Assembly (NCBI GenBank): GCA_019637195.1
Contig: JAHBWA010000046.1
Coordinates: forward strand, 1 to 57,503
Direction: 5' to 3'
DNA: 57,503 nucleotides
Origin: Labilithrix sp.
GTDB lineage: Bacteria; Myxococcota_A; Polyangia; Polyangiales; Polyangiaceae
The notes under the pieces are model-generated. The model saw nothing but the letters and a program-made list of their open reading frames with translations, was not told the DNA's origin and searched no databases. This document shows, piece by piece, positions 25,440 to 33,743 of the stretch (position 1 is the stretch's first letter; each line of letters starts with the position of its first letter). The position numbers and the translations under genes are program-made.

Positions 25440-26906
25440 TCAACCTTCGCCGTAGCGGAGGAGCCCCTCGGGCCCGAAGACGTCAGCCTTCATGACGGAC
25501 CGGCCGAGGAGCATGCGCGCGCACTCCTGCACGCCCTCCGGGATCGCCGGGTGCGGGTGCGCGCACTCGTCGATGTCCCGGAGCGTCGCCCCCATGTGGA
25601 TGAGGAACGCGATGCCCTGGATCGTGCTCGAGGCCTGCGGCCCGACGACGCGCAGGCCGAGGATCTCGTCCGAGTCCTTCGCCGCGAGGAGCTTCACGAA
25701 GCCCCGCGTCGAGCGCATCGCGACGTTCCGGCTCACCAGGCGGTTACCGACGACGCCGACGCGGTAACCGATCCCGAGCTCGCGCGCGCGCGTCTCGTTG
25801 AGGCCGACGCTCGCGACCTCCGGGCGGAGGAACATGATCGCGCTGAGCGCCTCGTAGTGGATCGGGTGCGGCGACAGGCCGAACATCTTCTCGACCGCGT
25901 AGCGCCCCTCGAGCTCCGCCACGTTGACGAGCGCGATGTCCATCGTGACGTCGCCGGCCGCCCAGATGTGCGGCACGTTCGTCTGCGTCTCCTTCGCGAC
26001 GATGCTCCCCCGCTCGACCTTCACGCCTGCCGCCTCGAGCCCGAGCTCCTGGATGTTCGGCACGCGGCCGACGGAGACGAGCGCCTTCGCGACGTGGATC
26101 GTCTCGCGGTGACCGTCCGCGTTGGTGATGACGTACTCGACGCGACCGTCGACCACCCGGAGGCTCTCGAGCCGCGACGACCGGTGGATCGTGACCCCGG
26201 AGGCCTCGAAGCTCGCCGCGACCTGGTCGGCGACGTCCTCGTCCTCGAACGGGAGGATCCGCGGCTGTCGATCGATGATGTGGATCTTCGTCCGCCCGAA
26301 GTTGGCGAACATCGTCGCGTACTCGCAGCCGATGACGCCCGCGCCGACGATCACCAAGCTCTCCGGGAAGCTCGACCACGACTCGATGTGGTCGCTCGTG
26401 ACGACCGTGTCGCCGTCGAGGGCGATCCCGTCGGGGACCCGCGGGCGCGACCCGGTCGCGACGAGGAAGCTCTTCGCCTCGACGCTCTCACGCGTCCCGT
26501 CGTTCTTCGTCACCTCGACGGAGCTCGGCGACACGAAGCGAGCGTCGCCCCGCACGAGCGTCACGACGCCGCCGCGCGCGGAGGGCCTCGAGAGCGCCTC
26601 GAGCTGGCGGTCGAGGATCGAGCGCCGCTCCGCGACCGCCGTCCGGACCGACTCCATCACCGACGCGTAGCTCACCTCGATGCCACCCGGCGCGCGGTAG
26701 CCGCGATCGGTCAGCCGGGCGATCGAGTAGTCGTTCGACAGGTGCCACATCGTCTTCGACGACAGGGCGCCCGCGTGGATGCCCGCGCCCCCCGTCCGAT
26801 CGCGCTCCACGAGCGCCACCCGCTTGCCGAGATCGTGCGCGCGCATCGCCGCCGCATACCCGGCCGGACCGGCCCCGAGCACGCACAGGTCCCAGCCGCT
26901 CGTCAT
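25440..26906 (-). CDS. NAD(P)/FAD flavoprotein of the SthA/lipoamide dehydrogenase family, lacking redox cysteines
   Basis: A 488-residue protein. It shows an N-terminal FAD-binding GAGPAGYAAA (11-20), a second dinucleotide fold IVGAGVIGCEYATMFANFGR, an FAD-binding WAAGDVTMDIALVN, and a C-terminal dimerisation domain with AHPHPAIPEGVQE. The family's disulfide motif GGTCLNVGCIPSK is here GGAGIHAGALSSK: Gly42 and Ala47 replace both cysteines. It therefore cannot be a dithiol reductase. A soluble transhydrogenase (E. coli SthA keeps only the first Cys) or another hydride-transfer role fits better. GGAGGAA precedes the ATG by about eight bases. Confidence 0.88.
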   Translation of the reverse strand: MTSGWDLCVLGAGPAGYAAAMRAHDLGKRVALVERDRTGGAGIHAGALSSKTMWHLSNDYSIARLTDRGYRAPGGIEVSYASVMESVRTAVAERRSILDRQLEALSRPSARGGVVTLVRGDARFVSPSSVEVTKNDGTRESVEAKSFLVATGSRPRVPDGIALDGDTVVTSDHIESWSSFPESLVIVGAGVIGCEYATMFANFGRTKIHIIDRQPRILPFEDEDVADQVAASFEASGVTIHRSSRLESLRVVDGRVEYVITNADGHRETIHVAKALVSVGRVPNIQELGLEAAGVKVERGSIVAKETQTNVPHIWAAGDVTMDIALVNVAELEGRYAVEKMFGLSPHPIHYEALSAIMFLRPEVASVGLNETRARELGIGYRVGVVGNRLVSRNVAMRSTRGFVKLLAAKDSDEILGLRVVGPQASSTIQGIAFLIHMGATLRDIDECAHPHPAIPEGVQECARMLLGRSVMKADVFGPEGLLRYGEG

Positions 26907-26977
26907 CGTTTCCGTTCCTCCTGCAATGGCGACTCCGTGCCGACGGACCGCGACAGGATAGACGCGGCCTCGGCTGC

Positions 26978-26983
26978 TAGGAT
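26978..26983 (+). promoter_or_regulatory. TANNNT -10 element 8 nt before the GNAT start
   Basis: TAGGAT preceded by TGC (extended -10), eight bases before the GTG at 26992; no Shine-Dalgarno. Confidence 0.5.
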
Positions 26984-26991
26984 AGCTCGCC

Positions 26992-27648
26992 GTGTCCGCC
27001 GCCCCTCCCTCTCCGCCGCCCGCCCAGCCGGCGTTCGCCGGCGATCCCGCCTGGAGGGTGACGCGCGAGCTCCGCGACGGGACCCGCGTGGTGGTGCGCC
27101 CGGTCACGCCGGACGATCGCGAAGAGCTCCGGCGCGGCTTCCTCGCGCTGTCGCCCGAGTCGCGCTACTTCCGCTTCCTCGGCGTCGCGGCGATCCCCAG
27201 CGACGAGCTCCTCTCGTATCTCACGTCGGTCGATCAGCGGGACCACGTCGCGATCGGCGCGACGCTCGAGTCGCCGGACCTGAAGAGCGAGCGCGGCGTC
27301 GGCGTCGCGCGCTTCGTTCGCCTCGAGGGCTCCGCGCACACGGCCGAGGCGGCGATCACCGTCGCCGACGACATGCATCGTCGCGGGGTAGCCACCGTCC
27401 TGCTCCGCGAGCTGCTCCGCGCCGCGAAGGTCCGCGGTATTCGCGCGCTGCGCGCCGAGGTCCTGGCCGACAACGACACCATGCGCGCGATCCTCGAGCG
27501 CGCGGGCGCGGTGAAGGTGCTCGCCGAGTGCGGCGAGGGGACGATCGCCTACGACCTCGCCATCGGCGACGATCGCGAGAAGGAGCCGTCGCTCTTCGAC
27601 GTCCTCCGCGGCGCCGCCGAGACGATGGCGCTCCGCTTCCGCCGCTGA
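26992..27648 (+). CDS. GNAT family N-acetyltransferase
   Basis: A 218-residue protein from a GTG start. After a Pro/Ala-rich leader (1-18) comes the GNAT core: RVVVRPVTPDDREELRRGF, a substrate-side segment SPESRYFRFLG, acetyl-CoA-binding motif A (HRRGVATVLLRELLRAAK, about 127-144) and motif B (NDTMRAILERAGAVKV). The start of the core resembles the acetyltransferase domain of Pat/protein-lysine acetylases, but no ligase or cyclic-nucleotide domain is attached. The acyl acceptor is unknown. It is divergent from the SthA-like gene (85 bp) and convergent with the serine-protease gene. Confidence 0.9.
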   Translation: MSAAPPSPPPAQPAFAGDPAWRVTRELRDGTRVVVRPVTPDDREELRRGFLALSPESRYFRFLGVAAIPSDELLSYLTSVDQRDHVAIGATLESPDLKSERGVGVARFVRLEGSAHTAEAAITVADDMHRRGVATVLLRELLRAAKVRGIRALRAEVLADNDTMRAILERAGAVKVLAECGEGTIAYDLAIGDDREKEPSLFDVLRGAAETMALRFRR

Positions 27649-27687
27649 GTGACCTCGCTCCAGCCCGGCGACGACGCCTGGCGCGCG

Positions 27688-28914
27688 TCAGCGCCGCTTG
27701 CGCCGGAGGCTCGCGAGCGCGAGCAACCCCAGGACGACCGAAGCGCCGCCGGCGCGCGCGCCGCTCGGCGCCGCCGCGCAGCCACCGGCGCTCGGCGGAG
27801 GCTCCACCTTGGGCGCGCGGCACACCATCGCGTCGCCCTCGGGGGTGCAGACCTCGCCCTCGACGCTGCACGTCTCGGTGGCCCCGCAGTCCTCGGCGCA
27901 CGTCGCCGCGCCCTCCGCGTCGGGATCGGCCAGGCAGAGCGCCGATCGGCACTCGTCGGCGCTCTCGCACGCAGCCTTCGGCTTGAGCTTACGCGGATCG
28001 GGGCCGCCCTCGAGCCAGGGCTCGGCCTCGGCGAGCTCGTAGCCCCGGAGGAGCATGTCCTTGAACGGCGCGATCTTCGTGTAGAGGTTACGGCCGTCGA
28101 TGCACGCGGCCGCGGGGTCGCGGCTGTCCTGACCGACCTGGGCGTTGCCGCCGCGCGAGACGACGCCGACGACGGCGTTCGTCTCCTGCGCGATCGCCGG
28201 CCCGCCGCTGTCGCCCGAGCAGATCGACTCGCCGACCTCGAACTCGTTCGGCGGGACACCGCCGCGTTCGTCGTTCGGCCCGACCTTGGTGATCGCGATG
28301 TCCTTCCGCTGCTGCCGCCGATCCGGCTGGGGGGTCTTGTCGGTGACTCCCCACCCCACCGCGGTGATGAGCTCGCCGACCTCGACGTCGCCGTCGAGGC
28401 GGATCGGCGCGATCGACGCGCCCTCGACGTCCTTCTCGAGGACGATGAGCGCGATGTCCTGGTTGCAGAGGTTCTTCCCGCCGGCGTCGAGGATGCGCTT
28501 GCCCCGCCCCGCGGGCGTGACCTGACCGCGGCCGAACTCCGGGCGCTCCCGGCCCGTGAACACGTACATCGTGTTCGCCTTGTGATTCCTCCGCACGACG
28601 CCCGCGACGATGGGCTCGCCCTCCGCGGTGCACGCGGCGTAGGGGTCCGTGTCGCCGACGCAGTGACGCGCGGTCAGCACGAGCCGCGGCGCGAGCAGCG
28701 TCCCCGTGCACTGACCGAACCCGCCGCTCGTCGGATCGTAGTGGACGAGCAGGACGACCGCGTCTTGCGAGGCGTCCGACGCTTTGCCCTTGATGACCGC
28801 GCTCGCCGCCGTCCCGACCTGCTCGTCGAGCTCCCCCGAGCTCGTCGACGAGCACGCGACGACGCAGGAGAGGAGTGACAGCGTGAGGGCGGGAAGCGCG
28901 CGGTTCGCGATCAT
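27688..28914 (-). CDS. Trypsin-like serine protease lipoprotein with MYXO-CTERM-type tail
   Basis: A 408-residue protein. MIANRALPALTLSLLSCVVA then C21 is a lipoprotein signal. The S1 catalytic triad is complete: H84 (LTARHC), D153 (NQDIALI) and S236 (SGDSGGPA), with paired cysteines nearby. A Cys-rich linker (about 325-375, ACESADECRSALC and CGATETCSVEGEVC) follows. The end has Gly-Gly-Cys, a hydrophobic helix SVVLGLLALA and RRKRR, the layout of a MYXO-CTERM sorting signal. It would be processed and displayed at the cell surface as a digestive or signalling protease. Having both a lipobox and this tail is unusual. Confidence 0.92.
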   Translation of the reverse strand: MIANRALPALTLSLLSCVVACSSTSSGELDEQVGTAASAVIKGKASDASQDAVVLLVHYDPTSGGFGQCTGTLLAPRLVLTARHCVGDTDPYAACTAEGEPIVAGVVRRNHKANTMYVFTGRERPEFGRGQVTPAGRGKRILDAGGKNLCNQDIALIVLEKDVEGASIAPIRLDGDVEVGELITAVGWGVTDKTPQPDRRQQRKDIAITKVGPNDERGGVPPNEFEVGESICSGDSGGPAIAQETNAVVGVVSRGGNAQVGQDSRDPAAACIDGRNLYTKIAPFKDMLLRGYELAEAEPWLEGGPDPRKLKPKAACESADECRSALCLADPDAEGAATCAEDCGATETCSVEGEVCTPEGDAMVCRAPKVEPPPSAGGCAAAPSGARAGGASVVLGLLALASLRRKRR

Positions 28915-29256
28915 GCGGTCCTTTTCGTGGAGCGGAGCGGAGCCCGACGCAGCGAACCGGAGGGGCCGACGCGTACGGAGCGGCGAACCAAACCGCTTGT
29001 TCGGGCCGGCGGCAAGGACGATTGCCCGCGGAGACGGAACGCGGACGCGCCTCACGAGGATCGAGGCTGCCCGCCCTCAGGCGCGAAACAACGAGGTTTT
29101 TTGGCGCGCTCCCGCGCGGTCTCGATGGGCGGAGAGATCCTCCTCCGGCGCCCCGGTACGATCGTGGGACGCGCCGGGCGCCTCGAGGACCGGTTCACCG
29201 CGTGGACGCGGGGCGCCTCCGCCCGCGCCGACGCGTCGAGCCTGCGCCCGTCGACC
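28915..29256. other. 342-bp intergenic region
   Basis: It lies between the protease start (minus strand) and the stop of the NlpC/P60 gene (minus strand). A Shine-Dalgarno-like AAAGGA precedes the protease ATG. A T6 run at 29097-29102 is rare for this genome, but only a weak 4-bp stem precedes it. The direct repeat GGAGC occurs near 28932-28942. No coding signature or RNA gene is seen. Confidence 0.4.
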
Positions 29257-30225
29257 TCAGAAGCCCGCGCGCCGGATGGCCTTGTAGCCGGAGAACGTGC
29301 GTGCGTTATACACGCATCCGTAGGCGCAGCCGCGGCACTCGTAGACCGTGGGGGCGCCCCAGCCGTCGCCCTTCTCGTAGATCACGATGTGACCCGAGCT
29401 GCCCGTGCGCTGCACGAGCGCGTCGCCGGTGCGGAGCGAGCCGCGCGAGACGATCGACCAGAGGCCCTTGCGGCTCACGTTGAAGTCGGCGGTGCTGTAC
29501 GGGTGCGAGTTGACCGAGAGCGTCTTGTTGCCGTACTGCCAGGCCTTCGCGACGAATCCCGAGCAGTCCGCGCCGTAGCGCCCCGTGTGCGTGCACGACG
29601 GGCAGCTCCCGCGGCACGTGCCCTTGGTGCTCGCCGTGGGGCCGGACGCGAGCCACGCGCCGCCGCCCCAGTAGTACGAGAAGCCGACCGCCGCCTTGGC
29701 GCGCGCGATCGTGTTCGCGGGCGACGCCGGGCCGTCGACGCTCACCGGCGAGGTCGTGCCGCCGCTCCCGGCGTCCGACACGGGCTTGAGGTAGTTCGCG
29801 TGCGCGAAGCCGGTGATCCCGTTGTAGGTCACGTTGTAGAAGCCGCTCTGGAGCGTCGAGGAGACGAGCGAAACGGTCGTCCCCGACGGGATGACCGCCA
29901 GGATCGACGAGCTGGTCGTCGCGCTCCTCCGCAGGTTCACGTTCGCGCTCGCGCGCGCCTTGGTGTACCCGGCCATGAGCGTCGAGGTGTCGGGGAGCGC
30001 CGGGACGGAGTCGTCCGCGCCGATGAGCGGGGCGTCGTCGAAGGAGACATCTCCCACATCCCCCTCGAAGTCCTCACCCAGGTCGAGATCGTCGAGCTCG
30101 GCGCCCATCGTCTCCCCCGTGCTGCCCTCTGCGATGGGGTCCGACGTCGGCCCACAGCCTGCAGCGACGGCGACCACGAGACCTGCGACGATGGCGACGA
30201 CGAGCGAACGCATGACCCGACGCAT
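29257..30225 (-). CDS. SH3b-NlpC/P60-type lipoprotein
   Basis: A 322-residue protein. MRRVMRSLVVAIVAGLVVAV then AAGC is a lipoprotein signal (C24). Residues 30-80 are acidic and disordered. An SH3b domain covers about 88-148 (VNLRRSATTSSSILAVIPSG). The C-terminal domain (about 172-322) has an NlpC/P60 or CHAP-like dyad: C221 in YGADCSGFVAKAW and H279 in SSGHIVIYEKGD. Extra cysteine pairs (CRGSCPSC and CRGCAYGC) suggest disulfides. It likely cleaves or binds peptidoglycan peptides in the periplasm. A Met at 30213 is an alternative start. The frame continues upstream, but the signal peptide fixes the N-terminus. Confidence 0.87.
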   Translation of the reverse strand: MRRVMRSLVVAIVAGLVVAVAAGCGPTSDPIAEGSTGETMGAELDDLDLGEDFEGDVGDVSFDDAPLIGADDSVPALPDTSTLMAGYTKARASANVNLRRSATTSSSILAVIPSGTTVSLVSSTLQSGFYNVTYNGITGFAHANYLKPVSDAGSGGTTSPVSVDGPASPANTIARAKAAVGFSYYWGGGAWLASGPTASTKGTCRGSCPSCTHTGRYGADCSGFVAKAWQYGNKTLSVNSHPYSTADFNVSRKGLWSIVSRGSLRTGDALVQRTGSSGHIVIYEKGDGWGAPTVYECRGCAYGCVYNARTFSGYKAIRRAGF

Positions 30226-30405
30226 GAGCAAGGCCCGAACCAGATCGCGCCACGTTCTCCGCGCGCCGCGAGCGCGCACGCTGGGTGAAACTTTGCCTTC
30301 GCCGGCGCTGTTTCCACCTCCCTCGTCCCACACCCTGCGAAGCTCGGGTCGCGCGGCGTCACGATCCCGCTCGCGCGTCTTCGCGCTACGCTCGCGAGGA
30401 GCGAC

Positions 30406-31473
30406 GTGGTGAGCACGCGTACCAGGCAGCTCGCGATCATGGTGGCCATTGCTGCGCTGGCGGCGGTGGCGTGGGTAGCGATCTCGCGCGATTCCTCACC
30501 TGTGCCTCCTCCGCCGAGCGAGACCGACCCCGTCGCTGGCGACCCACCTTCGGTCGATCCTCGCGCGACCGCGTCCGCGCCGCCGCTTATCGAAGCCCCT
30601 CCTCCGACCGCGCACGAAGAGGAGGACGCCGGCGTCGTCGTCGCGGCGCGCTGGGGATCGCGGCGCGGCGAGCTCGGTCGACTGCGCCCGCAAGAAGGCA
30701 ACCCCGAAGGCCCGATGAGCTTCGTCCGGGCCGGCGACGATCTGCTCGTCCTCGATCAGGTCAACGCCCGCGTGGCCCGCTACGACGCGAAGGGAAACCT
30801 CCGCGGGAGCTTCGACGCGACGGAGACGACGCAGGACATCGCCGTCGCGAAGGACGGCACCGTCGCCTTGCTCGATCGCCTCGTCGACAAGACCGTGCGC
30901 CTCGTCGACAAGGACGGCCGCGCGATCGGGGCGCTCCCGCTCCCCGAAGACCGCGTCGGAGATCCGGGGCTCGTGACCGGCGTGTTCGTCGACGGCAAGG
31001 ACGTCTACGTCGAGAAGGAGCACGGCGCGCTCGCGCGGATCGGCTCGGTCGACGGCAGCCCGGCGGACCCCGCGCTCCTCACCGGACGGCCGAGCAAGGA
31101 CGGCTCGCTCCTGATCATGGCGACGCTCTCGCCGCCCGAAGCCGTCGTGACGCTCAACGCGTTCGACCGCAAGCTCGGCTCGCTCCGCTTCGCGCGCGCC
31201 ATTCAGTTCCCGCGCCCGGCGAGGCAGGTGATGCTGCTCGACACGGACCTCCGCGGGACGATTTACCTGGGCGTCCTCGGAGGCAACCCGCAGATGGTCC
31301 AGATCGCGTGCCTCGACCCGAGCGACGGGCACGCGATCGGGCGCATCGCCGTCCCCACGAGCGAGGTCCCGGAGGAGTCGTTCCGCGATTTTTCGGTCGG
31401 CGACGACGGCGCGATCGTCCTCGCGCTCCGGACCGAAGACGGCGTCGAGTACCGCAGCGCTCGCTGCCCCTGA
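30406..31473 (+). CDS. Membrane-anchored NHL/beta-propeller-like protein
   Basis: A 355-residue protein. Residues about 9-26 form an uncleaved signal anchor (LAIMVAIAALAAVAWVAIS), and 30-75 are Pro-rich. The rest is made of strand-turn repeats resembling a beta-propeller: DLLVLDQVNARVARYDAKGN, DIAVAKDGTVALLDRLVDK, TGVFVDGKDVYVEKEH and DFSVGDDGAIVLALRTEDG. No catalytic residues are visible; such domains usually mediate binding. Two GTG starts (30406 and 30409) are possible; GAGGAG sits at good distance from the second. A TACGCT hexamer lies 13 bases before the first. It is divergent from the NlpC/P60 gene. Confidence 0.78.
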   Translation: MVSTRTRQLAIMVAIAALAAVAWVAISRDSSPVPPPPSETDPVAGDPPSVDPRATASAPPLIEAPPPTAHEEEDAGVVVAARWGSRRGELGRLRPQEGNPEGPMSFVRAGDDLLVLDQVNARVARYDAKGNLRGSFDATETTQDIAVAKDGTVALLDRLVDKTVRLVDKDGRAIGALPLPEDRVGDPGLVTGVFVDGKDVYVEKEHGALARIGSVDGSPADPALLTGRPSKDGSLLIMATLSPPEAVVTLNAFDRKLGSLRFARAIQFPRPARQVMLLDTDLRGTIYLGVLGGNPQMVQIACLDPSDGHAIGRIAVPTSEVPEESFRDFSVGDDGAIVLALRTEDGVEYRSARCP

Positions 31474-31482
31474 CGCGCGGCC

Positions 31483-32484
31483 TCAGCGCCGGCGTCCGAG
31501 CGCCCAGGTCACCGCGCGCGCGACCGTACGCGCCACGCGCACGCGCTTGCTGGCCCCCCCGACGGACGCCTCGCCCCCGGCCGCGAAGGCGTCGAGCCAC
31601 GCCTCCGCGGGCTCGCGCGCGAGCACGCCGCCCAGATCGAACAACGTGAGCTTGTCGCACCCCGCGGCGCGCGCGACGGCCGCGTCCTCGGCGAGCTCGC
31701 TCGGATCGCGGTACGTCGGCTCGTCCTCGAGCGCGCCCGTACCGACGCAGCCGAGCGAGATCCCGGCCGCGGAGCCCCAGCGGCGGACCGCGCGAGCCGT
31801 CGCGGCGGAGAGCAGCGCGGTCACGTCGCGACGGCGGAGCGCGCGCCGCGACCAACCCTCGAGGATCGACGTGTACATCATCACGCTGACGTGCCCGGCG
31901 CCGAGCGCGTCGACCGGCGTACCGAGGAGCGACTGCCACGCCTGCCCGCCGGGTCGATCGAGCGCGACGAGCGGCCACACGGCCGTCGACGTCGCGATCC
32001 CGCGGGCGTGGACCTCGGCGACGGCGCCGGCCAGCGCGCGCGACGCGGCGTCGAACGCGCCGCTCGCCGCGCGCGTGAGGCCCGAGGCGAGGCCGACCAG
32101 GCCCGCGGGGGTGGACGTCTCGCGGCTCCCCATCGACGCCAGCGCGCGGGCGTGGGCGAACGGAGGCTCGAGGTCGAACAGGACGTCGCGCGGCGGCGCT
32201 CCCGCGCGGTCGAGCGCGTCGCACACCGAGAGGACGAGGCGGCTGAACCGCGGCGCGTTGTGGGCGCTGGCCCACCGGCCGTCGTCGTCGGAGAGCATCG
32301 GCCACACGGAGAGCGGCACGCCGCCGTCACGGAGCGCGCGCGCGACGCGCGGCAGCTCGGGCTCGTCCCACGGCCGCACCGCGAGCACCAGCTCGAGGCG
32401 GTAGCGCGCGAGCAGCGCGATCGTCCGCGGCCGGACGAGCTCGGCGTAGGGGAGCGTCTCGCTGTAGACGCGGCGAGTCTCCAT
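31483..32484 (-). CDS. Predicted TIM-barrel protein, glycoside-hydrolase-like
   Basis: A 333-residue protein without signal peptide. Strands with terminal acidic or aromatic residues recur as in (beta/alpha)8 glycosidases: LELVLAVRPWDEPEL, GVPLSVWPMLSDDDGRW, DVLFDLEPPFAHAR, STAVWPLVALDRPGG, HVSVMMYTSILEGWS and KLTLFDLGGVLAREP. I cannot assign a family or substrate. The conserved-looking FDLEPP and SLGCVGTG-ALEDEPTYRD segments could form an active site. It converges with the propeller gene (9-bp gap) and is divergent from the glycosyltransferase gene. TATCAT lies 14 bases before the ATG. Confidence 0.65.
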   Translation of the reverse strand: METRRVYSETLPYAELVRPRTIALLARYRLELVLAVRPWDEPELPRVARALRDGGVPLSVWPMLSDDDGRWASAHNAPRFSRLVLSVCDALDRAGAPPRDVLFDLEPPFAHARALASMGSRETSTPAGLVGLASGLTRAASGAFDAASRALAGAVAEVHARGIATSTAVWPLVALDRPGGQAWQSLLGTPVDALGAGHVSVMMYTSILEGWSRRALRRRDVTALLSAATARAVRRWGSAAGISLGCVGTGALEDEPTYRDPSELAEDAAVARAAGCDKLTLFDLGGVLAREPAEAWLDAFAAGGEASVGGASKRVRVARTVARAVTWALGRRR

Positions 32485-32563
32485 CGACGTACGTCTACAT
32501 GATAGCGCCGCCGGGGCGTATGCTCGCCTCGGACGTCTGCGGGACGTCGAAGGGAGCTCGACT

Positions 32564-33640
32564 GTGAAGGTGCTCTACGGGGTCGTCGGCGAAGGCATGG
32601 GCCACGCGATGCGCTCGCGCGTCATCCTCGAACACCTGCTCGCGCAGGATCACGAGGTCGAGATCATGGCGTCGGGGCGCGCGGTGGACTTCCTCTCGAA
32701 GCGCTTCGCCGGAGTGAACCGCATCCACGGCCTCCACATGATCTACGAGGAGAACCGCGTCCGGCCGATGAAGACGCTCCTGTCGAACGTCACGACCGGC
32801 GCCGTCGGCCTGCCGAAGAACCTCGCCGCCTACTTCGAGCTGATCGCGAGCTTTCGCCCGGAGGCGGTCATCAGCGACTTCGAGTCGTGGACGTACCTCT
32901 ACGGCAAGACGCACCGGCTCCCCGTGCTCTCCGTCGACAACATGCAGATCATCAACCGGTGCACGATGCCGCCGGAGGTCATCGCCGGGCAGCACGCCGA
33001 ATTTCGACTGACCAAGGCGTTCATCAAGAGCAAGCTACCCTTCTGCGACGAGTACTTCATCACGACCTTCTTCCACCCCGAGGTCCGCAAAGAGCGCACG
33101 CGCCTCTTCCCGCCGATCCTCCGGCCGGAGATCCTGGCGGCGAAGCGGCGGCGGGGCGAGCACCTCCTCGTCTACACGACGGGTGAAGGGAACACGTCGT
33201 TCGCCGACACGCTCCGGCGAACCGGCGTCGAGTGCAGGATCTACGGCATGCGCCGCGGGCTCGACGCAGAGGTCGTCGAAGGCAACCTCCGCTTCCAGCC
33301 CTTCAGCGAGGACAAGTTCATCGACGATCTCGCGTCGTCGCGCGCGGTCATCGCGGGCGGCGGCTTCACCCTCATGGGCGAGGCCGTCTACCTGCACAAG
33401 CCGATGCTGGCCGTCCCGCTCGCGCGGCAGTTCGAGCAGTCGCTCAACGCGCGCTACCTCGAGCTCGAGGGCTACGGCCGTCACGCGCCGACCCTCGACG
33501 CCCCCGAGACCATCACCGATTTTCTCGACGCGCTCCCGGGCTGCGAGGAGAAGCTCGCGAGCTACCACCAGGACGGCAACGAGCTCGTCACGCGCGCGAT
33601 CGACGAGTGGCTCGACAAGGCGGCCGCCGGCGTGATCTGA
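32564..33640 (+). CDS. GT-B fold glycosyltransferase (MJ1255/UDP-glycosyltransferase-like)
   Basis: A 358-residue protein from a GTG start. The N-terminal domain opens with the glycine loop GVVGEGMGHAMRSRVILEHL (7-26). The C-terminal domain has LVYTTGEGN, the nucleotide-sugar segment DDLASSRAVIAGGGFTLMGE and HKPMLAVPLARQFEQSLNA, typical of GT28/GT1-like enzymes that bind UDP-sugar through a GGGF-x5-E segment. It is probably cytoplasmic or membrane-peripheral and transfers sugar to a lipid or polysaccharide precursor. TATGCT at 32519-32524 would give a leader of about 35 bases with a GAAGGGAG ribosome site. Confidence 0.85.
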   Translation: MKVLYGVVGEGMGHAMRSRVILEHLLAQDHEVEIMASGRAVDFLSKRFAGVNRIHGLHMIYEENRVRPMKTLLSNVTTGAVGLPKNLAAYFELIASFRPEAVISDFESWTYLYGKTHRLPVLSVDNMQIINRCTMPPEVIAGQHAEFRLTKAFIKSKLPFCDEYFITTFFHPEVRKERTRLFPPILRPEILAAKRRRGEHLLVYTTGEGNTSFADTLRRTGVECRIYGMRRGLDAEVVEGNLRFQPFSEDKFIDDLASSRAVIAGGGFTLMGEAVYLHKPMLAVPLARQFEQSLNARYLELEGYGRHAPTLDAPETITDFLDALPGCEEKLASYHQDGNELVTRAIDEWLDKAAAGVI

Positions 33641-33731
33641 GCGGCGCCGCGCGCGATCGGGCGGGCCGGCTCGCGCCGAAGCGTCTCGCGAGGGCGACCG
33701 AGATGCTCGCGGCGCCGCCCCGGGAGCGCGG

Positions 33732-33737
33732 TAGTCT
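33732..33737 (+). promoter_or_regulatory. TANNNT -10 element 6 nt before the aldehyde-dehydrogenase-like start
   Basis: TAGTCT, six bases before the ATG at 33744; no Shine-Dalgarno. Confidence 0.5.
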
Positions 33738-33743
33738 GCCCGC

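Noticed and set aside
29095..29105. Intrinsic terminator suggested by a T6 run
   Set aside because: Only a 4-bp stem precedes the T-run, and no plus-strand gene ends nearby.
29125..29287. Short plus-strand frame beginning MGGEILLRRPGT
   Set aside because: It runs antisense into the NlpC/P60 gene end, has no ribosome site and shows no domain.
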